From contig CAJQUW010011052.1 of assembly GCA_907163375.1 (NCBI GenBank), positions 1 through 64,000 on the forward strand: a stretch of 64,000 nt of DNA, read 5' to 3'. Numbering within the stretch: the stretch's first letter is position 1; each line of letters starts with the position of its first letter. Source of the DNA: Prostheceraeus crozeri (Eukaryota > Platyhelminthes > Polycladida > Euryleptidae). The notes under the pieces were generated by a model, which ran no database searches, had not been told where the DNA came from, and saw nothing but the letters and a program-made list of their open reading frames with translations. Shown here piece after piece: positions 12,320 to 23,019 of the stretch. The position numbers and the translations under genes are program-made.

Positions 12320-12685
12320 TTATACAAAACATAAACATAATTGACGACAATAAGTAGTTCCTGGTGTTTGAATTTGAAACGTATTGTATGTTCCATTGCC
12401 AAGTATTTCTCTTACTTCATTTGTAGGTTGAAGTCCATGAGAGTCAAAATAGTAATTATCTCCATTTTTATTAGACATACGTGCTGACCAATGTACTCCT
12501 TTTTGATCTGACGTGTGGAGATTTGTTACGAAATTTACTTCAGGTACATCTTTTACCAATAGTGATTCATTTCTCATCAATATGTGAAAATTCTTTATTC
12601 CCAATAGATTTGCAATTTTCTTAAGATCAAAATTCGTAGTTGTTTGCGTTCCATATAATTTAAAGAACTCGGTTATGCTAGACAT
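12320..12685 (-). pseudogene. Adenain-like cysteine protease, element D
   Basis: A leftward frame carries the adenovirus-protease layout: VHWSARM with the catalytic His, YYFDSHG with the acidic residue, and a Cys motif near the end (TTYCRQLC). Such Ulp1-fold proteases mature virion proteins in adenoviruses and Polintons. The gene converges on the integrase. The N-terminal 60 residues recur in a second partial copy at 13037-13321. Element D as a whole is broken. Confidence 0.65.
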
Positions 12686-13036
12686 TTTATAATTAAAAAA
12701 ATTTCTTATAGGGACCCCTAGAAGAGAAGTCAGAAGGGGGGATGAGTTAAAAACTGTCGCATAATTATGACTTTCCTTACTATTTATTCGATTTTGAAAT
12801 GATTTAATTTAATCTAAATTGAAAAGTTACATTGTTTAACAGATTTCCTTTTTTCATGAACTTCTCAAAATGAATTAGAAGAAAACTGAGTTTTAGATTG
12901 TTCTTGAATCACTGCTTGCTTTTCAGATGTAGTTGTCCACAAAATCATTTGTCTTGAATGGCTTGCAATTGTGATGTCTCTTCATCTTGAGTTGATGATG
13001 TTCCTGGTTGTAGATTTAAAACAATTTCACTTGTTT

Positions 13037-13321
13037 TCATTGTCTTATTATAATAATCCGTTTCAAGTCGTGGAGATTTGTTACAAAATTCACTTCAGGT
13101 ACATCTTTTATCAATAGTAATTCATCCCTCATCAATAGGTGAAAATTCTTCATTCCCAATTGATTTGCGATCTTATTTAAATCGAAATTCGTAGTTGTTT
13201 GCTTCCCATATAATTCTAAGAACTCAGTCATGTTATTAACCAGAGAACATATATCATCTATATTACTCAGTCCCACAGAAGGAGATAAGTGACGTGTAGC
13301 TGTCGGATTTTCACCATTCAT
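13037..13321 (-). pseudogene. Partial second copy of protease N-terminus
   Basis: The frame repeats the protease start seen at 12320-12685 (ITEF/MTEF, YGxQTTTNFDL, DVPEVNFVTNLH) with about 80 percent identity. It then leaves the homology before the catalytic region. It is either a tandem duplication within the fossil or a relic of a second element. It shows no catalytic core. Confidence 0.6.
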
Positions 13322-13503
13322 TTTAAATGAAATAAAAGTGTATAACTAGCTGACACGGTGTGATGATTTACTAAAATAATACAAAAAATTCAATAGCACT
13401 TTTGTAGATGATTTACTAAAATAATACAACAAATTCAATAGCACTTTTGGAGATGAAACAATAATAGCATCAAATAAATCACTATTTGCCTTGAAGAATG
13501 AAT

Positions 13504-13800
13504 TCAGTTTTCTCCTGATGGCGATACATGTGATGGCAACGCATGTGTGGGTTGTTCTGCTGTGCGTTCTTCCTCCATTTGTAAAAGAACCTGCTCATAA
13601 CTTGGTGGATTAGATGGACGTTGGACGATGGACGATGGTCGTTGGCGAGTTTCTTCAATTAAAATTTCATCTTCATCTTGCAATAAAGTTCTTTGTAATG
13701 AAATGTACGCCTGCTGTCTGCGCTCCATTAAGTTCAATATTCTTTTATCAATTGCATAATTGACATGTAAGTCACCCAGATTATGAAAAATTTCACTCAT
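13504..13800 (-). CDS. PPSY-motif protein, element D
   Basis: This 98-residue frame has a helical N-terminal half (LMERRQQAYISLQRTLL), an acidic linker, and NPPSYEQVL near residue 67. PPxY is the classical late-domain motif that recruits Nedd4-type ubiquitin ligases during virus budding or entry. Adenovirus protein VI carries one too. It sits on the protease strand at the right edge of the recognisable fossil. The function is inferred from the motif alone. Confidence 0.4.
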   Translation of the reverse strand: MSEIFHNLGDLHVNYAIDKRILNLMERRQQAYISLQRTLLQDEDEILIEETRQRPSSIVQRPSNPPSYEQVLLQMEEERTAEQPTHALPSHVSPSGEN

Positions 13801-15104
13801 ATTTACGTATGTGAGAAAATATTTTACTCCGTGGTTGGAGTCTGGCTATTTGTCTTGTTATTTCAGTAAGTCTCCGCTTTTTCGTTTCCAACCGTAAATC
13901 GCGTTCTCGATTTCCTACCATTGTAAAATAACAGCACAAACAGACAACTGCAATTTTCAATGTAACTGGTTTGCAAGAAAGTGAATTCAATAAACTGCAC
14001 ATCCTTTTAAAGTAACAACCTTCAAGCGCAAATAAAACGTTAATTTTCCCTTCAATGCGGGTTGTGAAATTACATTTACATTATGGGAACAAAAGAACAA
14101 ATACAATCTAAACACAATAGACATGTGAGAGAGAGAGAGGATAAATGAATGAGCATTTCTCTTCATTTTAATTTCCATAACAATAATTCATGCGACATTA
14201 TTTTGGATGGAAAAATACACCGATTGTCGAACCATGTCGGCACTTTTATCGACAACCATGTTGGCGCTTTTATCGACAACCATGTCGGCACATTTATCGA
14301 CAGCCATGTCGACAAACATTCTGACACATTTTGTGACTACAAAACTGATTCTGGTGTACATTTTTTTAGCGTTCAAGGTCATTCTATTAAAAGCATACGG
14401 GAATTATTCTCATTGAAGACAAACAATTGTTTTAAAGAATGCATTTCATTGTGAATACAATATTGCTGTAACAGAAAGGATCGAGAGAGAGAGAGAGAGA
14501 AGTCACGCTGCTCCGTAAAAGTTTAATTGAGTTGTCCAACCGAACAATGTCATGGCATGATATACATATCATATAATACGGATCAACAAAGGCAATGAAT
14601 AGACATCAGATCACTCAGTCAATTAGCCGCATCACGAGAACAATTGTCAAGTGCGATTGTCAGTTATGTCGATGAGTAAGAAGAAAAAGACATCTCATCA
14701 CGAACAATTCCAATTCCTTATGTTGTGATTCCTTATCTTTCATATACCTAACTCTATCTTTGTGCTTTTCTTTATCCATTTCACTTGTTTTTAATTGTGA
14801 TAACGAAGGATATATTCTAGAAGTTTCTTCCATTTTTGAGGTTTCTTCCACTTTTGAGGTTTCCATTTTTTAATAAATATTCTGATATGTTTTGGTCTAT
14901 GTGAAAAGATTACGTAAATTTTTGGACTACGTGAAATTTTGAGACAACTTAAATTTTCGACCACGTGAAATTTTTGAAACCTCTTTTCAGTATATGAGAA
15001 AATCGCAACGAGCTTAAAACTGTTTTTTGATTTTATCCTTAAAATTATTTTTATTTATAAAACTCTTTTTCAGTGTATGAAATATTTCCTATACTCATTC
15101 TGGA
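13801..15104. other. No gene recognised; short repeats
   Basis: This stretch holds two short GA runs (about 14127-14140 and 14483-14502) and the 24-bp minisatellite listed separately. The leftward frame at 14660-14866 starts with Glu/Thr/Ser-rich repeats and has no recognisable domain. It might be the last part of element D, but nothing supports that beyond position. Confidence 0.5.
14223..14312. repeat. 24-bp minisatellite, about 3.5 units
   Basis: The unit is ACCATGTCGGCACTTTTATC plus GACA, with starts at 14231, 14255, 14279 and 14303. Because 24 is a multiple of three, both strands stay open, giving false repeat-peptide frames on each strand. Confidence 0.9.
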
Positions 15105-15109
15105 GGTAT

Positions 15110-15316
15110 CTTATTTTTTTAGTTGACCTGAATCGGTCATATATTCATTTTTTTGCATTTTTGGGGTACCTTATTTTTTTCCTTATCCTGGACCGGTCAT
15201 ATATTCATTTTTTCTCTTTAGTTGTCCTGAATCGGTCATATATTCATTTTTTTGTATTTTTGGGTACCTTATTTTTTTTATTTTTTGCTTATCCTAGAAC
15301 GGTCTTATATACATTA
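15110..15316. repeat. Minisatellite with CGGTCATATATTCATTTTTT units
   Basis: Four units beginning CCTGAATCGGTCATATATTC or a variant occur near 15127, 15188, 15228 and 15293. They are separated by T-rich spacers of about 40-65 bp. No coding is inferred. Confidence 0.8.
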
Positions 15317-17808
15317 CTGTCATCTTCTTAATTAGCTGCTGATCCTGCTGTCGATTTCTTTGATCATGCATAGAAGTCTATGATCTATATCGGTTTGGAA
15401 ACTTAGGTACAAATGCAGGAACATAGCATATGTTGTGAATTCAAATTTGAACAGCTCCGATTCATTTCGATATGTCTGGCTCAATGAAAACTGATCTATG
15501 GAGTAATTGAAGTCAAGATGAAGTCAATTTGATGATCAATTGGAGCATTTGGAAAATGGGATTTGCTCACATTTTGTGACAAATTGGTATCATATTGCTT
15601 TACCTTGAATAAAGTCTGGTGAGCTTTACATTTTGTTTCTTAGAATATACATGCATCATGTAGAGTATTACTCGTATTTCACCAGACATATGAGCTTTAA
15701 AATATCAATTCTTTGATACTTTCTGCAGTAACATTAAGTCTCACTTACATGTATATCTTTCTGGAAAGCTGCTAATCGCATTCCATCTCACGATTAACGT
15801 GGCAAGGTCAGAACTTATAAATGAATGTGATCTTTTAGGATTGAATGCTTTTTGAAGTGTACACGAGATTAATTATTCGATATTACAACTGATTTGAATG
15901 AGTTTAATGAATTATGTTTGTGATTTAAAATCAATAACGCCGGTTGATGCAAACCACAATTCACAAAATGTATCAGAATCTTTTTCCTATTACAAGTTAA
16001 TATTTTATAAGTTTACAAGTTATATTTTTTGTAGATATGATTGTTTCTAAATTCAAAATCACCAGGGGCGGAGCTAATACGTTGACTGATTTTCTGAAGC
16101 TGATTATCAATGACGCATCAAAAGTGAAGGAATCTTTTCACCCTGCAAATGGCTACTGTTATCGTTTCTGTTTTATAACTATTTGTTTGATCTGTTGTAT
16201 TTCAAAAACACCAAGTTCATGTTGTAAACTGTTTTGTTTTCAAAATCGTTTGATACTCTTTTTGAGTTCTTTGCAGAACCCACCAACCCCATTGTTCAAA
16301 CAACCTATATGCAACTGAATGCGATAAAGCCGGAGACTTTCAGTTAGCCTCCGGTTCTCCTGCCTAGGAGATCATGCGTTTTTCTAACATGTACATATCA
16401 GCCGGAAACTCAGTCGCCTCAGCTGATAGCCAGAAGGCAGGCCTATCTCCACGAATTGGCAGAAGCCATCATTGATTTTCCGGCTATAATTTTAACAGAG
16501 ACATCAGTTTCAGATGCTGCTGCTGAGAAGACTAAGTTATTTAAATAAATTTCATTTCGAACCTTTCCTGAGACAGATCAATAAAAACGAGTTTCAAGAC
16601 CATAGGAAGAAGACCTTTGACTAAGAACCAACCTGTCCATAAAATGAAAACATACCTTAATTGTCCTTAATTCGTTATCATTCATGACTTTTGCTGAAGA
16701 TAATTCATTAACATATACCTGTCCCATCGCATCATACTCTCTGATTTAGAAGAGATGTGGAAAAATTAATCTAATTATAAGATTTCTAAAATATGAATTG
16801 ATCTAGAGATGGATTACAGAACATCAAATTAATGTAGAAATAATTCGCACGGTGTAACTTGGAAAATTGCGCTAATGAAACGCTAGGAGCAATTGAAGTT
16901 TGGATCCATAATTAGGGATTACATGTATATCTAACACTAATGATGGATTATATCAACCAAATGATAAGCTTTTTCATTCTTGTTGTGCATTACAAACTAT
17001 TGGTTTGATTGATTTCTTTTTTGTCATTCTGCATTTCTGCAGTTTCCTTGTGTAAGTGATGCATCAGAATTTCAAAAAGTGAGCATCTAATGAATCCTAT
17101 CGTTGCTTTACATTAAATTAAATTTTCCGAAGAATTCACCGAATCATCGATTTTAAGAAATTCACCGATTTCATGCAGAGCTTTTGTCACAATCTTTAAA
17201 GATAAAAATTTCTTTCTCACGTAAATGACAAATATTTGCAACTTTATTTTCAATTTATTTCTTGCCACCTGGATGAATCATGACATTTTCTCAACTCCTT
17301 ATTGGAAATTTGGAATTAGGAACTGTGGAATAAAGCTACTAACGAAGTTGTCAGACGTCATTGAAGTGGATGAGATGGTTTTGGCTAGATATGGAATATT
17401 TGTTAATTCTTGTGATTTACAGTTTCTAATGTGATAGTCTTTTACTCCAAAAAATAGTGCTTCTACTTATTCGGTGTCTTATAAACTTTCCTGTTATGAG
17501 CTATAGATTTCACATTTGACGGCCGACCATTTAAAGCGATTTATGTATGTCACACATGCTTAGAGCAAATAGTCAAGAAACGCCTAACTGTTCGGAATAG
17601 CTAGGAGGCAATATGATGCAAATATGAATTCAGAACAATTTCTAACCAATCTAGAGGTTGGGTATGTTCGAAACAATAAAAGGATGAGACGCCAAAATAA
17701 ACTAGCATCAAATTTTAAGTCGTTTAAAAGGAGTGTAATTTTGGTGTATTTTTGGTGTATTTGTACACGTGTATTACACGTGTATTATATGAACACAAAA
17801 CACGTGTA
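15317..17808. other. No gene recognised
   Basis: AT-rich sequence with short open frames only. The frames at 16037-16318 and 17225-17434 show no domain. The last 60 bp before the mariner hold repeated TACACGTGTATTACACG palindromes, one of which supplied the TA target site. Confidence 0.6.
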
Positions 17809-17840
17809 CAGGGTGCGAGAAAAGTCCTTGCGGATTTTTG
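17809..17840 (+). repeat. mariner left terminal inverted repeat
   Basis: Thirty-two bases beginning CAGGGTGCGAG are repeated in reverse complement at 19586-19617 with one difference. A TA dinucleotide lies immediately outside. Confidence 0.93.
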
Positions 17841-18067
17841 TCAACTTTATATTTTGCTATTCAATGATCAAATATCATTTCTTCAGTGACCAATATGTGG
17901 CAATGCGTTTGTAGATAACTCTGTCACTCGACTATTATGCATGCCAAGTCTTCAGATTTAACACATAGTGAGCTTTATGCTATTCAATCAACAAAATTTA
18001 AATTGATTACTTTCCATACGTTTTGTAAACTCGGCATTTCATTGTACTATTTTCGATGCTTTAAAAA

Positions 18068-18350
18068 GCTATGCCACTTGTTTTTCCTGAGCTCCATGGA
18101 TTTCACATTTGAATCTAGCTACGAGATTTGATCTCATTTTAATCAAATCAACAAAGTTGTGCTTCAAATAGCTATGCCACTCGTTTTTGCTGAGCTCCAT
18201 AGATTTCAAATTTAAATCTAACTTCGAGGATCGATCATTAAATGACGGAATAAACCATGGATGATTAAACTTAATAAATGTTATGCCTTGAAAAGCTATG
18301 CCACTTATTTTTGCTGACCAGCATAGATTTCACATTTGAATCTTACTACG
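18068..18350. repeat. Threefold internal repeat upstream of transposase
   Basis: The block GCTATGCCACT followed by GTTTTTGCTGAGCTCCATAG and an ATTTCACATTTGAATCT tail occurs at 18068, 18171 and 18295. Each is separated by AT-rich filler, giving spacings of 103 and 124 bp. The position inside the element, between terminal repeat and gene, suggests either transposase-binding subterminal sites or a promoter region. That is inference. Confidence 0.75.
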
Positions 18351-18431
18351 AGATTTTTAATTTTAATCAATACATTTTATACACTGTGTTTATAAACTCG
18401 ATACACTGATGGATGTGAGTAATTTGATATT

Positions 18432-19472
18432 GTGATGGAATTCTCGACAATAGAAAAAGTTTATTGCACATCGTGGGCCATTTCTTTCAACTGTGAAGAA
18501 AGTGCTCGTCAATTCAGAGAGAAATTTAACAAGGAACCCCCATCGTCGAGAACAATCTTGTATTGGAAGAACAAACTTCTTGAAACCGGCAGCCTGTCCC
18601 ACGACCGACCCAGAAGTGGCAGACCCATAACAGCATCTGGAGATCAAAACAGGCAAAAGGTAATTGAAGCTGTCACTGAAAATCCTTCAACTTCGACAAG
18701 AGCGATATCGAGGGATGTCGGAATCTCTGATTTCACTGTCCGAAAAGTTCTAAAAGCCGAGCATTATCATCCATACAAGCCGCTATATTCTCAATTTCTT
18801 TGTGATGGGGACGAAGACCGCCGCTTACAATTTTGTGAAGAAATGAGGAGAAAGTCGAGAGAAGATCCTGCTTTCCTCCGAAAGCTAACATTTTCGGACG
18901 AGTGTGTCATGTCGTTGACAGGCAACATCAGCAAGCACAATGTGCACTTCTGGACTACGACGAAACCGAATATTAGAATGACCAACCCAGGCAAGACTCC
19001 TATCCTCACCGTGTGGGCCTGTATAGGCTATTCCGGACTTCTTCTCTACGATATCAGTTCAGAAACCATGAATGGAAAGAGATATTCTGATCTTCTGTTG
19101 AACCAAGTCGTTCCTTATTTCTCTCGTGGCACTGGAAGAACCCTTCTGTTCCAGCAAGACGGAGCGCCTCCCCATTACTCTCTTTCAGCGCGTCAAATTC
19201 TAGAGACTCATTTGTCCAATCGCTGGATCGGCAGGAGAGGACCTATTGAATGGCCAGCAAGATCGCCGGACTTGACACCGTGCGACTTTTGGTTCTGGAG
19301 TCACCTGCGGCAATTGGTTTATCCTCCAGGTTTTATTTACAGGAACATGCGGGAAGAGATTGAGCGACAAATGAACAACATTGCTCTCTCTTACTACCGT
19401 GATTCGTTGAGGAATTTTCAGAAACGTTTTCTGAAGTGCATTGAGCATGACGGTGAGCTATTTGAAGAATAA
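18432..19472 (+). CDS. mariner transposase (DD41D)
   Basis: The 346-residue protein would cut and rejoin the transposon at its terminal repeats. An N-terminal helix-turn-helix region (residues about 15-70, including SRTILYWKNKL and RSGRP) and a second HTH (about 75-115) precede the catalytic domain. The acidic triad is readable as D156 in TFSDEC, D243 in QQDGAPPHY and D285 in LTPCDFW. The last two are separated by 41 residues, the hallmark of the DD41D group. The C-terminal part ends in YYRDSLRNFQKRF, as is usual. Length is normal and no internal stop is present. The second Met is an equally good start. Confidence 0.92.
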   Translation: MMEFSTIEKVYCTSWAISFNCEESARQFREKFNKEPPSSRTILYWKNKLLETGSLSHDRPRSGRPITASGDQNRQKVIEAVTENPSTSTRAISRDVGISDFTVRKVLKAEHYHPYKPLYSQFLCDGDEDRRLQFCEEMRRKSREDPAFLRKLTFSDECVMSLTGNISKHNVHFWTTTKPNIRMTNPGKTPILTVWACIGYSGLLLYDISSETMNGKRYSDLLLNQVVPYFSRGTGRTLLFQQDGAPPHYSLSARQILETHLSNRWIGRRGPIEWPARSPDLTPCDFWFWSHLRQLVYPPGFIYRNMREEIERQMNNIALSYYRDSLRNFQKRFLKCIEHDGELFEE

Positions 19473-19585
19473 AAATGTCAATGAGTACATGGAATGTTTA
19501 GTTTTTATTTCTAGATGGGTTTGTTTTACGAAAAATGAAAACAAAGTAAAACAATTCACCATACAATAACTAAATATAAAGTTAT

Positions 19586-19617
19586 CAAAAATCCGCAAAG
19601 ACTTTTCTCGCACCCTG
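19586..19617 (-). repeat. mariner right terminal inverted repeat
   Basis: Reverse-complement partner of 17809-17840 with one mismatch. It is followed by the TA target duplication at 19618-19619. Confidence 0.93.
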
Positions 19618-19619
19618 TA

Positions 19620-20789
19620 TTACACGGGTCCAATACCTTTTAATACACGTGTACTGGTTGACTGGGGCCAGACGCTCATTCGCATTTTGCAGACTTTCTT
19701 AAGAAATTTTATGGTGAGCTTTCCAAAAAGCATTATACCGTGAGATCAAATAGATATAATAATCACTGTAAAATCAGCTCGATTTTTACTAATTATCTGT
19801 GTCATGCGTAAGCATATCCTACACAGAACATTGATTCCGACATTAGCTAGCTACATGTATTTCCATGAAGTCCTAAAGCCCTAATTAAGCTCAAGATATG
19901 GATAAAACTGTCCACATAAATGTTGCGATTTGCGAAACCTTCGGCCCGCTCGGGCAATAATCTGCTTTACAGGTCAAATAAAGCGAAAGGATATCTACAT
20001 TACGTGATACGTATACAATAGCATTTTTCTGAGGGAATCTGAGCAAGAATCCTTTTGTATACCTGTTATACAGAGTGGCAAATGAGTTACTATGCACTTA
20101 ATGTTAAAGAGAAACATCAATAACATGGATTTTTGAGGGCAACAATGTAGGACATTTTAGGGCGCGTCAGCGCCTGAGGCGCAACTATGCCCGAAACGAA
20201 AATTTTGTCTTACCAGGAGTTGACTTTTTAAATGTCTTTAACTCTGTTTATCGAGAACTATTCTCTCAGAAATTCAAAAGCATGTTTCGAAACGTTTGTT
20301 GTCTCAACTTATAAAGAAACTTCAAGTCTCTAATTTCGAGAAAAGGTAATTGATTGATATGCATTTATTTGGATTAAACAGCTATAGCTGATTGTAATAC
20401 ATGAAGGAAATTTTAAAAATAGTTCATCAAAGCACAAAAACAGAGCTCTACAAAAAGTTTGACAAAATAGACAGTAAAAGGGAACTATTGCATCTGTCTG
20501 AAACACAAAGGTTTGATGCGAGTGCTTCCATCAGGCGGATGAATGGCATTGAAGGCTCCAATGATCGTCATCGAATCCGTCAATTAGTGAAGTGGAAGCA
20601 GCACATGAGACACAAGATATCACACCGCACCAGTTCTGTCAATCCTATGTTTCTTTTTCTTCTTGATGTTGAAGCATTTCTGACTTGACTTGATTCTTCT
20701 ATTAAATAAGTAGCTAATTGTTCAATAAATATTAACATTTTAGTGCATCTTTTAGCCCCCGTACATCCAAGATATCTGTTTTCCGTAGT
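19620..20789. other. No gene recognised
   Basis: AT-rich sequence. A 95-codon frame at 20401-20688 ends just before the LINE and is rich in charged residues. It shows no domain and may be part of the LINE or chance. Confidence 0.5.
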
Positions 20790-21921
20790 TGCTCTGATGT
20801 GCATGCAATGTTTGGTGCTAATTCCATCATAGATAGTCGGAAATGGAACATGCTTACGAGCTTCTACTACACAAGCTGTAGAGCCGCAGAGCTATCCTAT
20901 TTTAATAATTGATTCGGCAGAAGGTGTTCAACAGGGCGATCCGTTAGGCCCTCTTCTTTTTTGTCTCGCAATCAGACCTATCGTAAATAGCTTGAAATCT
21001 GAATTCAACATTTGGTATTTGGATGACGGCACTATTGGTGGTGAAGCCTCAACTGTATCCGAAGACCTGGAGACTATTTTACGTGAAGGATCAAAAATTC
21101 GATTACATTTAAATATTAAGAAATGTGAACTTGCAACCTTTGGGATTGATGAGCTACAATCTTCCTTCCAACCTTGTCCACATTCCCAATGTAAATATCG
21201 ATGAACTCCAGCTGCTTGGAGCAGCCATTGGGTCCAGAAACTCGCAAAGCAAGATATTAATGAAAAAGTTAATTGATCTTCGTCGGATGCATGAACGCCT
21301 TTTAGAATTGGACGCTCACGATGCCTTTTTTATTTTGAAAAATTGTCTGGCTATACGAAAATTATTGTACTGTTTGTTCTCTCTAGTCCATGTATGCATA
21401 ACCAACTTCTTGATGCGATGGATGATACAAAGCGTAGCTATCTTGAAGAGTACCCAATATTTCTTTGAGCGACACAGCATGGTTGCAGGCATCTCTGCCA
21501 GCATCAGGAGACTTGGGAGTTCGTTCCATCAAAGCTCTTGCTCTACCAGCCTTTCTCTCTTCAGCAGGGACATCAAGGCCATTATACATGCAATGGCTAC
21601 CTGTTTGCCTCCGTGAAAAAGAAAAAAACCAACTCAAGCTCAAGTTTATGCAATGCGAAAGAATGGAAGTCTCAAGCTTCAACTGGCGAAGTCCTGTTTT
21701 ACAAGCAGAAATACTTGGACAGATCAGTGACGAAAGTTATTGGAGAAAATCAAACTACAAGAGCACGATTGATCAGTGTAAGAGATTTTGCCGGATCATG
21801 GTTGAATTGCCTACCATCCAAGAGACTTCAAGCAAGGCTTACCGATGATGAACTCAGAATAGCGACCGACTTGCGCCTCGGAGTCCCACTATGTCTACCA
21901 CATAAATGTACGTGCGGATAG
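20790..21921 (+). mobile_element. Broken LINE reverse-transcriptase fragment
   Basis: The fragment carries reverse-transcriptase motifs GVQQGDPLGPLLF (palm, about 20936) and YLDDGTIGG (catalytic, about 21015). Downstream is LLGAAIGS, then DAHDAFFILKNCLAI and RIATDLRLGVPLCLPHKC, the order usual for a widespread invertebrate non-LTR family. At least three frame changes divide the protein among all three forward frames, so it is dead. No 5' part, endonuclease or poly(A) tail is visible. The clade is not certain. Confidence 0.8.
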
Positions 21922-22209
21922 TTTTTTAGTTGGTCCGCATCGGTTTGCTACGATTGGACGAATTTTCATTGTTGGTCTGTTTTTGTGCGTCTTCACTAAG
22001 TGGTAAAAAGTTGGTAATGATGAATAAGTTGTAATATATCTTTTTCTGATGTAAGTAGGTATGTTTCCTTTGGTAAAAATTCCTTTCCATACTGTATTGA
22101 CTTTTCTCTCAATCGTCATATGGGATGCTGGGCGGTACGTCTCGTGATCATTGAGATGATCAAATCCGGCTTTTATACATTGTTCTTCTGGGCTTACGCC
22201 CTCGGGCAA
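21916..22209 (-). mobile_element. Penelope-like reverse-transcriptase fragment
   Basis: This 98-codon leftward stretch contains FYHLVKTHK and RPIVANRCGPTKKLS. These match the early reverse-transcriptase motifs (YxLxKxHK followed by RPIV) of Penelope-like elements. It abuts the dead LINE in opposite orientation. No GIY-YIG part or repeats are visible, so it is a short fragment. Confidence 0.65.
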
Positions 22210-22263
22210 TTAATTGGTTATATTTTTAATTGGTTAATTAATCTAATCCTCCTCTAAGTAATG

Positions 22264-22359
22264 GATAGAGGATGGCTATGCGATTCTCTGGGATATAGAG
22301 AGGGATATATCAAATAATTTCACGCGCTATGTCAGAGAATCGCATAGCCATCCTCTATC
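22264..22359. repeat. Perfect 27-bp foldback with 42-bp loop
   Basis: The arm GATAGAGGATGGCTATGCGA plus TTCTCTG at 22264-22290 is the exact reverse complement of 22333-22359. A perfect stem of this length suggests a recent MITE-like foldback element or a strong hairpin. I see no gene. Confidence 0.85.
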
Positions 22360-22514
22360 TGCTATAAAGTATGCCAGAGTATTAGGACCATAGATGTCCG
22401 CGATAGAATCCCTGTCTGCCAAGATTTTCCCAGGGAACAAATTTTATCAGATATAGAAAGGATTCTGAAATACGATTCTACAACTATATAATAATCTGGC
22501 ATGCTTTATGTAAA

Positions 22515-22662
22515 GGTTAAAGGATGCCAATTCCAATTTTACAGGGATATACAGAGGTCAGAAACTAAGTCAGAATCCCGAGGCCGAAGGCCGAAGGATT
22601 TTAACTTTGTTTCTGTACCGAGGTATATCCCAATAAAATTGGAATGAAGGCATTCTTTAACC
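22515..22662. repeat. Imperfect 50-bp foldback
   Basis: The left arm (22515-22565, from GGTTAAAGGATGCC to CAGAAAC) pairs imperfectly with the right arm (22609-22662). The central loop holds GAGGCCGAAGGCCGAAGG. It is probably a MITE-type or decayed foldback element. Confidence 0.7.
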
Positions 22663-22854
22663 GAATTAAAGGATACCCATTTTAATGACAAATTTCTATG
22701 AAGTAAATCTCTACCTGTAGTAAATTTAACCTTTAGTAAATTGACCTGTCAAATATGATTTTGCAAATCGATTTCTACAAAAATATTTGATATTGCATTT
22801 ACCTATTTAATCTTTATTATGCATTGATGCATAATCATAATTAGCATTTATCAG

Positions 22855-22908
22855 CATAGAGGTCGGATATCCAAGCTATCAAAGATAGCCAACAATCCGA
22901 CCTCTATG
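22855..22908. repeat. 14-bp hairpin arms, third foldback
   Basis: CATAGAGGTCGGAT at 22855-22868 pairs perfectly with ATCCGACCTCTATG at 22895-22908. A smaller GCTATC/GATAGC stem lies inside. It is the third foldback within 650 bp to the left of Polinton A. Confidence 0.8.
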
Positions 22909-23013
22909 TTTATCAGTTACAAGTTTGAAATTTAATTTGATATCGTAATAGCTGACATATATTTCATCATTTCACTTCCAACCTTCGCATATTCTATCAA
23001 CGTAGCAATCAAA

Positions 23014-23019
23014 GTCATG
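23014..23019. repeat. Polinton A target-site duplication, left
   Basis: GTCATG lies immediately before the terminal AGTAGTTAG and is repeated exactly at 43392-43397. Six bases is the standard Polinton duplication length. Confidence 0.95.

Larger units (their letters stand above)
8568..13800 (+). mobile_element. Old Polinton/adintovirus-like fossil (element D)
   Basis: A run of virus-like parts stands here: two small hydrophobic proteins, a capsid-like region, a phospholipase-A2-like region, a retroviral-type integrase, and on the opposite strand adenain-like protease and a PPxY protein. A capsid, an integrase and an adenovirus-type protease together point to the Polinton/adintovirus group. 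The PLA2-like part and the capsid type set it apart from Polintons A and B. I see no polymerase or packaging ATPase and no terminal repeats, so the limits given are those of recognisable parts. It is broken in ten or more places and is old. Confidence 0.65.
17809..19617 (+). mobile_element. mariner-type transposon, DD41D, apparently complete
   Basis: The 1809-bp element has 32-bp terminal inverted repeats starting CAGGGTGCGAGAAAAGTC, with one mismatch between the two, flanked by TA on both sides (17807-17808 and 19618-19619). One uninterrupted transposase gene occupies the right half. The long 5' region holds a threefold internal repeat. Near-identical ends and an open gene indicate a recent insertion that could still be mobile. 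Confidence 0.92.

Noticed and set aside
14223-14312. Evenly spaced repeats resembling a CRISPR array
   Set aside because: The 24-bp units are directly tandem with no spacers, and the genome is eukaryotic. It is a minisatellite.
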